Counted from the first letter of the stretch, positions 48,407-57,601 are shown. The stretch: DNA of 64,000 nt from Thiomonas arsenitoxydans (GCF_000253115.1 NC_014145.1:2232001-2296000); one strand, 5' to 3'. Numbers and translations: made by a program. The notes: generated from the sequence alone by a model not told the origin.

Positions 48407-49036
48407 CACATCGCGCAGGCGCGGCATCAAACGCGCAACCTCATCGCCCAGATTTTTTGCTTTTATTGTTGAGAGAATTTCTTTTTTCCGCTGTGTTTTT
48501 TTGTTCCGCCAATGCCGCTCCGACGACCCGGTTGTCTCTTTCCATTCTTCCGCGGTGGTATCAAAAAGTGCAAAATCTTTTTCGCCGACCCCAATTTTTT
48601 TGAACAGATCCCGTATTGCATCGGCGTGGTCCGATTCGTTATCGTCCGCGACGTCGAAAAATGGGCTGGCGATTCCACCGCTGTCGTCGGCATCATCTTC
48701 AACTCCCCCATCCGCATACGCCACACTCGCGGGCGCGCTGTTGGCCTGTATAATGCCATCCAAGCAGTACCGCGCGACCTGATGGAAAAATGTGATTTGG
48801 TCGAGGTGGGGTTTTGGCGGCTCTTTTTTGAGCCGGGACAGTACGCGAACGATAATTTCCGCCGAGCGCTCCTCCTGGTTTGCATATAACCCCCCGGACT
48901 GCAGGCTCCCGTGGCTTTCGTGGAAAGCCGGGTTATTGCGCCAAAACAGCGCGGTGCGCCTGGCCTCGCGCATCAGGGCCTCTGGCGGCCATGCGTGCAA
49001 GGGCGTGGTGGAAAGGTGTTGGGTTGGAGTGTTCAT
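48389..49036 (-). CDS. Unknown ICE protein (215 aa)
   Basis: An acidic soluble protein, unrecognised. The N-terminal third is basic-helical (LMREARRTALFWRNNPAFHE, IIVRVLSRLKKEPPKPHLDQ). The middle is very acidic (GGVEDDADDSGG). The C-terminal third (EEWKETTGSSERHWRNKKTQ) looks like a helix-turn-helix or sigma-region-like segment. It runs with the next gene as a two-gene unit against the surrounding direction. A DNA- or RNA-polymerase-binding regulator is a guess. It is AT-richer than its neighbours. Confidence 0.65.
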   Translation of the reverse strand: MNTPTQHLSTTPLHAWPPEALMREARRTALFWRNNPAFHESHGSLQSGGLYANQEERSAEIIVRVLSRLKKEPPKPHLDQITFFHQVARYCLDGIIQANSAPASVAYADGGVEDDADDSGGIASPFFDVADDNESDHADAIRDLFKKIGVGEKDFALFDTTAEEWKETTGSSERHWRNKKTQRKKEILSTIKAKNLGDEVARLMPRLRDVLLAGV

Positions 49037-49060
49037 GACCGATCCTTTGGTTGGTTGTAA

Positions 49061-49489
49061 TCAATCCGAAAATGTGGAGAATGCAAATTCCAACTGCCCG
49101 CTATCACCGTTTTTTTTATTTCGCGGCGGACGAATGTCGAGCACCTGGGCCACGGCTCGCGCCGCCCACAATCCCAGCATAAAAACAAAATGGATAAAGT
49201 CGGCAACGATTTGGCTGCCTGCGGCTTTCGCTTTGCGCGCCAATTTTTCCAGTGCCAGGATTGCGTGCCGCGCGATTATGTAACCATGTGCCGCGCCGCG
49301 TGCTGCGGTTTTTTTGTTTTCCGCAGCGAGCATTGCCAGCCGCCTGCCGGCGCGGCCAAGCAACCATGTTTTCAGGAATGCCGTTGGCGAGTTGCAAAGC
49401 TCCCGCCAGCCGTACCCTGATTTTTTTTCTGGCAGACCGTTGATAATGTCCTGTGCTCGTTCTTCCGCGGTTTTGCGCATTTTGGTCAC
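49061..49489 (-). CDS. Unknown ICE protein with one membrane segment (142 aa)
   Basis: Unrecognised. The first 70 residues are basic and helical (MTKMRKTAEERAQDI, LLGRAGRRLAMLAAENKK). A hydrophobic helix (VADFIHFVFMLGLWAARAVA) lies near residues 94-117, and the tail (NGDSGQLEFAF) is polar. The GTG at 49489 lies inside a palindrome. The ATG nine bases on (49480) is an equally good start. It is divergent from trbB. Confidence 0.6.
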   Translation of the reverse strand: MTKMRKTAEERAQDIINGLPEKKSGYGWRELCNSPTAFLKTWLLGRAGRRLAMLAAENKKTAARGAAHGYIIARHAILALEKLARKAKAAGSQIVADFIHFVFMLGLWAARAVAQVLDIRPPRNKKNGDSGQLEFAFSTFSD

Positions 49490-49541
49490 CCCTTATATCA
49501 AAGTGACCACAATTTTCTTTTCGACACCCATCCGTGTCGAA
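49483..49541. promoter_or_regulatory. Two operator-like palindromes in the divergent promoter region
   Basis: TGGTCAC and GTGACCA (about 49483-49489 and 49503-49509, 13-base spacer) overlap the start of the 142-aa gene. TTCGACAC and GTGTCGAA (49520-49527 and 49534-49541, 6-base spacer) lie just beyond. The gap 49490-49661 serves this operon and trbB. Such paired dyads suggest a repressor encoded in the element. Confidence 0.5.
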
Positions 49542-49661
49542 TATCTACGAATAATCAACAAATGCGTCGCAGCCGCAACGCTGGGCTGAGCCTGCCGTCC
49601 GCAACTTGCCGCCTCGCGGCATATCCCTGTATCAACCAACAACAAAGGCAAGGGGCAAGAA

Positions 49662-50614
49662 ATGAGCGGAGAACATCAAACATCGCGCGCGCGGCAGACC
49701 GAGGCCCTTCGCCGGGCCATGGGGCCTGAAATCCTCACCCCGCTTGACGACCCCAAGGTCGTCGAAATCATGCTCAACCCGGACGGCACGCTCTGGGTGG
49801 ATCGCCTGGGCGAGGGCATGCGGCAGACCGGGCGCTCGACGCCGTGCGGTCGCTTACCATCGTCAACACCGTGGCGGCCATGCTCGATACCGTGGTGACA
49901 CCGCAGCAGCCCATCCTCGAATGCGAGCTGCCTCTGGATGGCAGTCGCTTTGAGGCGCTGATCCCTCCCTTGGTCGAGTGTGCGAGCTTTGCGTTGCGCA
50001 AGAAAGCGACGCTGGTCTTTACCCTGGATGACTATGTCGCCAAGGGCATCATGACGCACGCCCAGCGCCAAGCACTCGAAGAGGCGGTCGCCGGTCGGCT
50101 GAATGTTTTGGTCAGCGGAGGAACCGGCACTGGGAAAACGACGCTAGCCAACGCCATCCTCGACGCCGTGGCCCGGCTTGACGGTGAACACCGCATCGTG
50201 GTGATCGAGGACACGCGCGAACTGCAGGTTAACGCTGAAAACGTCTTCTTCCTGCGCACCAGCGACAACTCCGACATGACCCGGCTGTTGCGCGCCACCA
50301 TGCGGCTGCGCCCGGATCGCATCGTGGTCGGCGAAGTGCGCGACGGCAGCGCCCTGGCCTTGCTCAAAGCCTGGAATACGGGTCACCCCGGCGGGGTCGG
50401 AACTGTGCATGCGAACGACGCCAGCGCGACGCTGATCCGCATCGGTCAACTCATTCAAGAAGCTGGCGTGCCGCCCAACCCGGAACTGATCGCCGAAGCG
50501 GTAAATGTGGTCGTCTCCATCAAACGCACCGCCGAGGGCCGCCGGGTCGAAGAAGTGGCAGCCGTGCGCGGCTGGTCGGCCAGCGGCGGGTTTCACGTCG
50601 AGCGGCTGGCTTGA
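49662..50614 (+). pseudogene. trbB: Conjugal transfer ATPase TrbB, frameshifted
   Basis: A VirB11-type secretion ATPase broken into two frames. The first part (49662 to about 49832) reads PLDDPKVVEIMLNPDGTLWV...GEGMRQTG. The remainder (from about 49832 in another frame) starts ALDAVRSLTIVNTV and continues through Walker A GGTGTGKTTLANA and the His/VirB11 boxes (MRLRPDRIVVGEVRDG, NTGHPGGVGTVHAND). One missing base in ACCGGGCGCTC would restore the family sequence. It is either a true frameshift or a sequencing error. TrbB normally powers pilus assembly and DNA transfer and lies next to trbC. Here it stands alone and reversed relative to trbC. Confidence 0.85.
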
Positions 50615-50641
50615 AAAGGCCGCCTGCTGCAAAATGCACCT

Positions 50642-50950
50642 ATGGACAGCAAACTCGATCTTGCCGTCGGGCATTTGAACGCGGCGACCGGCCCGGTGGT
50701 TCGCCCGGCTGATCTTGCGCTTGCGCTGCGCGAAGGCACCGTTGCGCATATCGTTGCCGGACAGAAGACCCGCATCGTTCGGGGACTGCTGCACAGCCTT
50801 TTTACGGAAATCGACCCTGCGCTCATCCTGAGCTGCGCCCGCGAAGCGAAGACCGACTGGCGACACGCCCATCAGCTTTACGCCGAAACCCTGGCGGACG
50901 GCATGCCGCGTGTCAAGGCGTGGGAGCAACTGGTTGCCGATCGGACATGA
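50642..50950 (+). CDS. Small protein coupled to the nucleotidyltransferase, putative antitoxin
   Basis: A 102 aa helical soluble protein (LALALREGTVAHIVAGQKTR, LILSCAREAKTDWRHAHQL) that I do not recognise. It is not an AbiEi-type winged-helix antitoxin, which is much larger. Its stop overlaps the next start as ATGA, the classic coupling of antitoxin and toxin. The role as antitoxin is inferred from position only. Confidence 0.65.
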   Translation: MDSKLDLAVGHLNAATGPVVRPADLALALREGTVAHIVAGQKTRIVRGLLHSLFTEIDPALILSCAREAKTDWRHAHQLYAETLADGMPRVKAWEQLVADRT

Positions 50951-51714
50951 CCACGCGCGACGACGTGTCTCAGTTCAAGGCCAGCGGCCCGTGGCGCGAA
51001 CTCGCCCGTGCTGCTGCCGAGATGGTGGCCGATGCGGAGCAACGCGCTGGGTCCAAGATGGACCCCAAGCTGGGTGGTGGAACGCGGCTCATGCTGGCCT
51101 TCGAACACCGGATCAGCGATGACATTGACCTGTTTATCCGTGATCCACAGTGGATCGGGTATCTCACTCCCCGGCTGAACGATCGCTTTGAGTCCGTCAT
51201 GACGGGATATGAAGAGTCCGCCACAGCGCTGAAACTTCGACTCCCTGCCGGGGAAATCGACTTCATCGTGAGCATGTCGCTGCTTGGCTTGCCCGATGAG
51301 CATGCGTCCGATGTCGAGGTGCCTTTCGCACTTGAGCCGGTGGATGAAGTCCTCGCAAAGAAATTGTTCTATCGCGGATGGGCATTGACGCCCCGCGACC
51401 TGTTTGACTGGCGCGCGGTCGTCGCGCACAGCGCGGCTGGGCACGTCGCGAAGTCCATGCAGGTTTTTTTGCCTGGCGACCGGCTCGATGCGATTCGAGA
51501 GTCCTTGCATGCCATGACCACATCACGGGCGGCAGAAGCGGCATGGGATGCGATCCGCGCTCCCGACAAGCCAGCGTTCGATGCATCCATCAAGTGGGCG
51601 TTGGAACAGGCCGACCGCTACAACCGCTCAGCAGGCCGCAGCGCCGAGTCCCCGGCAAAACACCGGCAGGATCCAGACATTGTTCGTGCCGAACGAAAAT
51701 TGACCCACTTTTGA
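50947..51714 (+). CDS. AbiEii/AbiGii-like nucleotidyltransferase, 3' end altered by IS21
   Basis: A 255 aa polymerase-beta-fold nucleotidyltransferase. Its signature is GGGTRLMLAF (43-52) followed by the acidic pair in ISDDIDLFIR (58-61). The C-terminal helical half contains ELEPVDEVLAKKLFYRG-like FALEPVDEVLAKKLFYRG and DLFDWRAV, as in AbiEii toxins. Such enzymes add nucleotides to tRNA or other targets and act in toxin-antitoxin or phage-abortive systems. About the last ten residues (VRAERKLTHF) are read from the IS21 end, so the native C-terminus is lost. Confidence 0.82.
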   Translation: MTTRDDVSQFKASGPWRELARAAAEMVADAEQRAGSKMDPKLGGGTRLMLAFEHRISDDIDLFIRDPQWIGYLTPRLNDRFESVMTGYEESATALKLRLPAGEIDFIVSMSLLGLPDEHASDVEVPFALEPVDEVLAKKLFYRGWALTPRDLFDWRAVVAHSAAGHVAKSMQVFLPGDRLDAIRESLHAMTTSRAAEAAWDAIRAPDKPAFDASIKWALEQADRYNRSAGRSAESPAKHRQDPDIVRAERKLTHF

Positions 51715-51795
51715 AGGTTATGCCGACGCAAAATTGACCCGGGTGTTCCACCTACCCTGCTGCTTTTTTAGGCACGGGGAGCAGGAGTGATCACC

Positions 51796-53316
51796 ATGGA
51801 CATGATTGGCAAGATCCGGCGGATGCATTTCCGCCAGAACAAATCCGTTCGAGAGATTGCCCGCAGTACGGGGCTGTCGCGCAACACGGTGCGTACCTGG
51901 CTACGCCAGCCGGGCGATGTCGTACCGCGGTACGCGGCGCGGCGAACACAACCCTCGCGCAAGCTCGCGCCCTATGTGGAGTGGCTCCGGCAGGCCGTGG
52001 CCATTGATGCGCAGCGTCCTAAAGCGCAGCGGCGCACGGCCAGGGCATTGCATGCCGAGTTGAAGCGACAAGGCTATGACGGCGCCTACAGCCGCGTCAC
52101 CGATTTACTGCGCGCTTGGCGACAGGCCGATGGCACGAGCGCTGTGCACGCCTTCGTGCCCTTGACGTTTGCGCTGGGCGAAGCCTTCCAGTTCGACTGG
52201 AGTGAAGAGAGCATGGTGGTGGGCGGCGTGCCGTACCGCGTGCAGGTTGCCCACGTCAAGCTGTGCGCCAGCCGTGCCTTCTGGCTGGGGGCCTATCCCA
52301 GCCAAGGTCACGAGATGCTGTTTGACGCCCATACCCAGGCGTTTGCCGCCTTCGGCGGAGTGCCGCATCGCGGCATCTATGACAACATGAAGACAGCCGT
52401 CGACAAAGTGCACCCGCGCAAGAAGCGCGACGTCAACGCGCGCTTTGCGGCGATGTGCAGCCACTACCTGTTCGACCCCGACTTCTGCAACGTCGCTTCC
52501 GGTTGGGAGAAGGGGGTGGTGGAGAAGAACGTCCAGGACAGCAGGCGACGTGTGTGGATTGAGGCCCTGTCGACGCCCTGGCGCTCCTTTGCCGAACTCA
52601 ATGCCTGGCTGGCCATGCGCTGCCGTGGCTTGTGGCAGGAGATCTTCCATCCCGAGTTCAGCCAGTTCACCGTGGCCGAGATGCTCGAGCACGAGCAGCC
52701 GCACCTCATGCCCATGCCCACAGCGTTCGACGGCTATGTGGACAACACGGTCAAGGTCAGCAGCACCTGTCTGGTGGCCATGGCTGGCAATCGTTACTCC
52801 GTGCCCTGTGAACTCGCCGGGCGGCGGGTGAGCACCCGGGTGTATCCCACCGAGGTGGTCGTGGTGCATGACGGCGTGTGTGTGGCCCGCCATGCGCGGC
52901 TGGCCAACCGGGGACAGACCACCTACGACTGGCAGCACTATGTGCCGCTGATTCAACGCAAACCCGGGGCGTTGCGCAACGGCGCGCCGTTTGCCGATCT
53001 GCCCCAGCCCTTGCAGCAACTGCGCCAGGCGCTGCTGCGGCAAGACGGGGGCGACCGGCTCATGGCCCAGGTGCTGGCGCTGGTGCCCGCATCCGGGCTG
53101 GAGGCGGTCCTGGTGGCCGCTGCGCTGGTGCTGGAAGCCACGGCCCCGTCCGGGCGCATCAGCGTGGAGCATGTGGTCAACGTGATGGGGCGCTTGCAGA
53201 CCGGCCCCCAGCCCGCCCAAGTGACCACGGCCTTGACGATGGCCGATCCACCCCGCGCCGACACGGCCCGCTATGACCGCCTGCGGGTGACTGACGAGGA
53301 GCGAGATCATGCGTGA
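51796..53316 (+). CDS. istA: IS21 transposase IstA
   Basis: A 506 aa DDE transposase with an N-terminal helix-turn-helix ([20 protein letters not shown]). Catalytic acids are visible in [10 protein letters not shown] (first Asp), [14 protein letters not shown] (second Asp) and [15 protein letters not shown] (Glu). A C-terminal SH3-like/Mu-C segment follows. The ATG with AGGAG eight bases upstream is preferred over the GTG at 51787. It overlaps istB by 8 bases. It appears intact. Confidence 0.93.
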   Translation: MDMIGKIRRMHFRQNKSVREIARSTGLSRNTVRTWLRQPGDVVPRYAARRTQPSRKLAPYVEWLRQAVAIDAQRPKAQRRTARALHAELKRQGYDGAYSRVTDLLRAWRQADGTSAVHAFVPLTFALGEAFQFDWSEESMVVGGVPYRVQVAHVKLCASRAFWLGAYPSQGHEMLFDAHTQAFAAFGGVPHRGIYDNMKTAVDKVHPRKKRDVNARFAAMCSHYLFDPDFCNVASGWEKGVVEKNVQDSRRRVWIEALSTPWRSFAELNAWLAMRCRGLWQEIFHPEFSQFTVAEMLEHEQPHLMPMPTAFDGYVDNTVKVSSTCLVAMAGNRYSVPCELAGRRVSTRVYPTEVVVVHDGVCVARHARLANRGQTTYDWQHYVPLIQRKPGALRNGAPFADLPQPLQQLRQALLRQDGGDRLMAQVLALVPASGLEAVLVAAALVLEATAPSGRISVEHVVNVMGRLQTGPQPAQVTTALTMADPPRADTARYDRLRVTDEERDHA

Positions 53317-54127
53317 GGTCATTGCGGAACTCAAGGCGTTGCGGCTGCACGGCATGGCCGGCGCCTGGGCCGATTTGCAAGGTCTGGGGACGAACGCCAG
53401 GCTGGATGCCGCGCAGTGGCTCGTCGAGCATTTGCTGCAGGCCGAGCAGGAAGATCGCGCCGTGCGCTCGGTACGCCATCAAATCCTCTCGGCCCGCTTC
53501 CCGGTGCACCGCGATCTAGCGGGGTTTGACTTTGATGCCTCAAGGGTTGATCGCACGCTGGTGGGGCAACTCGCCAGCATGGCCTTTACCGAAGCCGCGC
53601 ACAACGTCGTGCTGGTGGGCGGGCCCGGCACGGGAAAGAGCCATCTGGGCACGGCCATCGGCGTGGCGGGCATCACGCAGCACGGCAAGCGGGTGCGGTT
53701 TTACTCCACCGTCGATCTGGTCAACGCGCTGGAGCAGGAGAAGGCGCAGGGCAAAGCCGGGCGGATTGCGGCAAGCCTCTTGCGTATGGACTTGGTCATT
53801 CTCGATGAGCTGGGGTATCTGCCCTTCAGTCAGGCGGGCGGGGCTTTGTTGTTCCATCTGCTGTCCAAGCTCTACGAGCACACCAGCGTGCTGATCACGA
53901 CCAATCTGGCCTTCGGCGAGTGGTCCAGCGTGTTCATCGATGCGAAGATGACCACCGCCTTGCTCGACCGGCTCACACACCACTGCCACATTCTGGAAAC
54001 CGGGAACGAGAGCTACCGCTTCCGTCACAGCACGGAAACCGCCAAGACCCGCATCAAGGCGCGGGAGCAAAGGCGTTCGGGCACAGCACAGGCACCCCAG
54101 CCCGCTGAGCCCGAGACACCGCTTTGA
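53309..54127 (+). CDS. istB: IS21 helper ATPase IstB
   Basis: A 272 aa AAA+ DnaC-like ATPase that activates IstA and chooses the target. It has Walker [16 protein letters not shown], Walker [13 protein letters not shown] and sensor [12 protein letters not shown] Gln/Arg-rich tail ([13 protein letters not shown]) closes it. It is intact. Confidence 0.94.
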   Translation: MREVIAELKALRLHGMAGAWADLQGLGTNARLDAAQWLVEHLLQAEQEDRAVRSVRHQILSARFPVHRDLAGFDFDASRVDRTLVGQLASMAFTEAAHNVVLVGGPGTGKSHLGTAIGVAGITQHGKRVRFYSTVDLVNALEQEKAQGKAGRIAASLLRMDLVILDELGYLPFSQAGGALLFHLLSKLYEHTSVLITTNLAFGEWSSVFIDAKMTTALLDRLTHHCHILETGNESYRFRHSTETAKTRIKAREQRRSGTAQAPQPAEPETPL

Positions 54128-54138
54128 CCCCCACAAGC

Positions 54139-54187
54139 CCTTGGGGCAAGCCGCTCTGGGCTACGCCCGACGCAGCTTGCCCCAAGG
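54139..54187. repeat. Hairpin after istB in IS21
   Basis: A perfect 12-bp inverted repeat, CCTTGGGGCAAG and CTTGCCCCAAGG (25-base loop), just after istB. It lacks a T-run, so it may be a transposition or mRNA-stability element rather than a classic terminator. Confidence 0.6.
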
Positions 54188-54301
54188 ATCCAAACCCACC
54201 CACCAGGAGCCAACCCCACGCAAAAACCGTAGACTTATCCACACCCGACTGCGACGCAGTCGGCCTTAGACCCCGGGTCAAAATTGAATCGGCACGGTGG
54301 G

Positions 54302-56761
54302 TCAAAATTCCATCGGCACGAACACCCAAAGTTCTGCGGCGTGGTTTTGGCCGCGTTCGCGCAGCCATTGGGCGGGCCACGCATCGCCAAGGGTCTCGCG
54401 CAGTTGCCGGATGCGCGCGATGTCGTTTTTGCCGCTGGCCCCGACGAAGGCCAGTTCGGGGCTGGTCAGGCCAAGATCGAACAGACGGCACCCGTCTGGG
54501 TGCATGACGTAGTACTGTCGCTTCGGAGTGGCAAAGGCCAGAATCTGGATTTGCCGGGCGTTGAGCCCCACGCCCTCATACAGGGGGCGGATGTTCTCGG
54601 TCTCGGCCTCGGGGTTGGGCAGAAAAATTTTGGTCGGACAGGACTCGAAGATCACATCGGCGATGCCCGAGCGCACCAGATCGGTCAGGGACTGCGTGGC
54701 GAACACCACGGCGACGTTGGCCTTGCGCAGCACTTTGAGCCACTCGCGGATCTTGGCCTTGAAAGCGGGATGGCTGAGCATGATCCAGGCTTCATCGAGG
54801 ATCAAAAGAGTGGGCTGCCCATTGAAACGCTGCTCGATACGGTGAAACAGATAGGTCAGCACCGGCAGCACGAGCTTGTCGCCCTTGTTCATCAGGTGCT
54901 CCATCTCGAAGACCTGGAACACGTCCTGCCCCAGGCTGTCGGTTTCGGCATCGAGCAGGTGGCCGGCCATGCCGCGCAGGGTGTAGGCCTGCAGGGCTTC
55001 GCGCAGGCTCTGATCCTGCAGCAGCACCAGGAAGTTGGTCAGGGTGCGCTGCGCCATCTTCTCGGTCGAGGCACCGAGCTGGGTGATCGCGCGGAACAGC
55101 TCCTGGCGATGGTGAGGCAACATCTTGACGCCCTGCAGCTCGCAGAGTTGCTCCAGCCATTCGGCAGCCCACACACGCTCAGCAGGCTCATCGACCCGGC
55201 CCAGTGGACAAAAGGCCAGATCACCCTGCTCGCCCGCGATGTCGTAGTGCTCGCCCCCGGCTGCCCAGCACAGCGGCAGCATCGAATAGCCCTTGTCGAA
55301 GGCAAAGACCTGTGCGCCTGGATAACGAAATTGCTGCGCCGCCACGAGGGCCAGCAGCGTGCTCTTTCCAGCGCCGGTCGGACCGAGGATGGCAGAGTGG
55401 CCCAGATCAGCAGCGTGAAGACAGAGGGTGAAGGGCGTGCCCCCGTCGGTCTTGGCCTGCAGCAGCGGCGGGCTGTTTGGCGGGTAGAACGGACACGGGT
55501 TGTGCTCCGGCCCGGCCCAGACGGCGGTCAGCGGCAACAGGTGGGCCAGATTGAGCGTATGAATGATGGGACGGCGCACATTGGCGGCGGTGTTGCCCGG
55601 CAACGTGCCCAGATAGGCCTCGACCGCGTTCACGTCCTCCACGCGGGCGCCGAAGCCGCGGTTCTCGATGAGCTTGACCATCTCGCGCGTGGATTCGTCC
55701 AGGACTTCCAGGTCTTCATGCGAGAGCAGCAGGACACTGGTGTAGTAGCCGAACAGCACCATGCCGCTGGACGCTTCGGCCAGCGCCTGCACCGCGTCGT
55801 TGGCCATGCGATCGGCGTCGGCGTTGATGTGGGTGGCCTGGCCGCCGGCGTTTTCGCGCAGCAGGTTCATCATGCTCTTGCGCTTTTGCGCCCACTTGCT
55901 ACGGTATTTGTTGAGCGTCTTCTCGGCCTGGCCGGGATCGAGGTAGATGAAGCGGCTGCTCCAGCGGTACGACACCGGCAGCCGCGAGAGCATGTCCAGA
56001 ATGCCGGGGAAACTCTCAGGCGGCAGACCGGTCAGCGCGATGCAGGACAGGCTGCGACGGTCGATACGGGGGATGAAGCCGGTCGTGAAATCGTGCTGGC
56101 CGAGCACAGCGTCCAGGTACATGGGCACTTGCGCCATGCGGAAGGGGCGGCGATCCGGCAACAGGCTCACGCACTGTTCCAGATGGGCCAGCAACGGGCT
56201 GGTGAGGACGCCGGTGCGAGGGTCGAAGTTGTCTTTGAGACGGTGGATCTCCAGCAGGGTCGAGAGGCGGGATTCCAGTTCCCGGATCTGTTCATTGAAG
56301 CGTTCAAGGTTGCGGCTGGCCGTGGCTTTGACCCGGCCCTCGACAAACAGATCGGCCGTTTTGCTCGCGGCGTCGGGCATGGGGAACCAGGTGACGGTGA
56401 GGATGAACCGGCTGCGGTAGCCCACGAAGCTGCGCTCGTGGCTGTTGCGGCGGACGTCGTCGATCAGTCGTGTGGTGCGGTCGGGGAAAGCGCCGGGCGG
56501 GACGTAGCCCGGTGCGGGCGCGCGCACCGCATCGCAGTGCAGCACCCAGCCGTCACCCAGCTTCAAGGCCGCGTTGACGCGGGCAGCCATCGCGCCGAGT
56601 TCTTCCCGCGTGGAAGAGTCCAGATCAGGGCCGTGGTACTCCCAGGCGGCCATCAGGCCCCCGCCCTTGGTCAGCACGACGCCGTTGTCCACCAGCGCTG
56701 CCCAGGGCAGCAGGTCCGTCAAGCCGTAGGCGGCAGAGCGGAACTCCCCCAGCGCCATCAT
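54302..56761 (-). CDS. trbE: TrbE, VirB4-type transfer ATPase (C-terminus replaced by IS21)
   Basis: An 819 aa VirB4/TrbE. The N-terminal half shows the VirB4 N-domain patterns (YGLTDLLPWAALVDNGVVLT, IALTGLPPESFPG), then Walker A GPTGAGKSTLLALVA and Walker B (LLILDEAWIML). It powers pilus assembly and substrate export. The stop and last seven or so residues (VFVPMEF) lie inside the IS21 end, so the native C-terminal end is missing. RP4 TrbE is about 850 aa. It overlaps trbD as ATGA. The following trbJ, L, F, G and I genes are absent. Confidence 0.92.
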   Translation of the reverse strand: MMALGEFRSAAYGLTDLLPWAALVDNGVVLTKGGGLMAAWEYHGPDLDSSTREELGAMAARVNAALKLGDGWVLHCDAVRAPAPGYVPPGAFPDRTTRLIDDVRRNSHERSFVGYRSRFILTVTWFPMPDAASKTADLFVEGRVKATASRNLERFNEQIRELESRLSTLLEIHRLKDNFDPRTGVLTSPLLAHLEQCVSLLPDRRPFRMAQVPMYLDAVLGQHDFTTGFIPRIDRRSLSCIALTGLPPESFPGILDMLSRLPVSYRWSSRFIYLDPGQAEKTLNKYRSKWAQKRKSMMNLLRENAGGQATHINADADRMANDAVQALAEASSGMVLFGYYTSVLLLSHEDLEVLDESTREMVKLIENRGFGARVEDVNAVEAYLGTLPGNTAANVRRPIIHTLNLAHLLPLTAVWAGPEHNPCPFYPPNSPPLLQAKTDGGTPFTLCLHAADLGHSAILGPTGAGKSTLLALVAAQQFRYPGAQVFAFDKGYSMLPLCWAAGGEHYDIAGEQGDLAFCPLGRVDEPAERVWAAEWLEQLCELQGVKMLPHHRQELFRAITQLGASTEKMAQRTLTNFLVLLQDQSLREALQAYTLRGMAGHLLDAETDSLGQDVFQVFEMEHLMNKGDKLVLPVLTYLFHRIEQRFNGQPTLLILDEAWIMLSHPAFKAKIREWLKVLRKANVAVVFATQSLTDLVRSGIADVIFESCPTKIFLPNPEAETENIRPLYEGVGLNARQIQILAFATPKRQYYVMHPDGCRLFDLGLTSPELAFVGASGKNDIARIRQLRETLGDAWPAQWLRERGQNHAAELWVFVPMEF

Positions 56762-57057
56762 GACCGCACCTCGCGATCCTTGGCGAAGGGGCTGGCCTGT
56801 GCCGGGTAGTAGCGGCGATATTTGAGCAAGCGTCCGCCGGTTTTTGACAGGATGGGGTCGTAGGCGGCCGCGCGGGACAGCGCCCACTGGCCGACCATCC
56901 ACAGCGTGATGCCGATGACAGCGGCCCAGAGCTTGGCCAGCGAGAAGATAAAAATCCCGGCGATGATGGCCAGCAGCAGAACCAGCTGGCGTTCACCGCC
57001 CATCATCAGGATGGGGCGATTGAGCGAGTCATGGATCGGGGATTTGGTGTCGTTCAT
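56758..57057 (-). CDS. trbD: TrbD, VirB3-like mating-pair protein
   Basis: A 99 aa small membrane protein starting MNDTKSPIHDSLNRPILMMG, with two adjacent hydrophobic segments (LVLLLAIIAGIFIFSLAKLW, AAVIGITLWMVGQW). This matches TrbD/VirB3, which sits with VirB4 in the inner membrane. It overlaps trbE and the small gene upstream, each by 4 bases. Confidence 0.9.
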   Translation of the reverse strand: MNDTKSPIHDSLNRPILMMGGERQLVLLLAIIAGIFIFSLAKLWAAVIGITLWMVGQWALSRAAAYDPILSKTGGRLLKYRRYYPAQASPFAKDREVRS

Positions 57058-57245
57058 TGCGGAACTCCGGTCACGCGGTCAGTGAATTCAGTGAGGTCGG
57101 CCGTGTGGCGCAGCGCCGCCACGATCTGCGGCAACTCCCAGCCCTGCTCAACCAGGGCCTGCACCACGGCGATCAGGACTTCGGGCAGTTGGGGGCGGGG
57201 AGTTGCCTCCCCGCCTTGCCCGGCCTGTGAGAGGGCGGGGTGCAT
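57054..57245 (-). CDS. Small protein between trbC and trbD (63 aa)
   Basis: Unrecognised. The N-terminal 18 residues are polar. Then come two amphipathic helices (LPEVLIAVVQALVEQGWELP, QIVAALRHTADLTEFTDRV). It is coupled to trbC (2-base gap) and trbD (ATGA), so it is very likely expressed. It is not part of the standard RP4 trb set. Function unknown. Confidence 0.7.
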   Translation of the reverse strand: MHPALSQAGQGGEATPRPQLPEVLIAVVQALVEQGWELPQIVAALRHTADLTEFTDRVTGVPQ

Positions 57246-57247
57246 CT

Positions 57248-57601
57248 TCAGAACACCAGGGCGCCGGTCAGTCCGAGCACCTGGAGGAACTTGTTGCCCA
57301 GGACGATGAAGGCCACGCCGAGTACGACGTACAAGGCTTTCTTGGCAATGCCCCCGAGTTCTTCGCCGAACACCAGGGCGGCACCCGCAGCCAAAAAGGC
57401 AATGACGCTGATGGCTGTGGCCACCGGGCCGGTCAGGTCGTTCTGCAGGGTGCTGACCGCGCTGTCCCACGGCAAGCCGCCCGCGCCGGTGGCGAAGGCG
57501 TCGGCCATGGTGGCGGCGAATACGGCAGAGGCGAGCACGAGGCGCCGCACGACCGCAGCGCGCAGACGGTGGTGGATGGAAAGCGTTTTGAGATGTTTCA
57601 T
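57248..57601 (-). CDS. trbC: TrbC, conjugative pilin (VirB2-like)
   Basis: A 117 aa prepilin with a long signal segment (LRAAVVRRLVLASAVFAATM) and the cleavage region ADAFA. The mature part has two hydrophobic helices (GPVATAISVIAFLAAGAALV, IAKKALYVVLGVAFIVLG) separated by FGEELGG. TrbC pilins are cleaved and then cyclised by TraF, whose gene is immediately upstream. The ATG at 57601 is the family start. Confidence 0.92.
   Translation of the reverse strand: MKHLKTLSIHHRLRAAVVRRLVLASAVFAATMADAFATGAGGLPWDSAVSTLQNDLTGPVATAISVIAFLAAGAALVFGEELGGIAKKALYVVLGVAFIVLGNKFLQVLGLTGALVF

Larger units (their letters stand above)
51681..54324 (+). mobile_element. IS21-family insertion sequence
   Basis: About 2.64 kb bounded by TGTTCGTGCCGA and its inverse TCGGCACGAACA. 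Each end also carries two copies of an AAAATTGACCC-type inner repeat (51697 and 51729; inverse near 54276 and 54300), as usual in IS21 elements. It carries istA and istB. No matching direct repeat is seen outside: left flank CCAGACAT, right flank CCCAAAGT. The region after istB (54128-54301) is non-coding. Confidence 0.88.

Noticed and set aside
54324..54340. Search for an IS21 target-site duplication
   Set aside because: No 4-8 bp direct repeat matches across the two ends. This absence supports a rearrangement instead.
54284..56809. Long open frame (841 codons) on the plus strand opposite trbE
   Set aside because: It is the antisense of a clear VirB4-type gene. Its product is a His/Gly/Ala/Val-rich shadow typical of high-GC DNA and has no family pattern.
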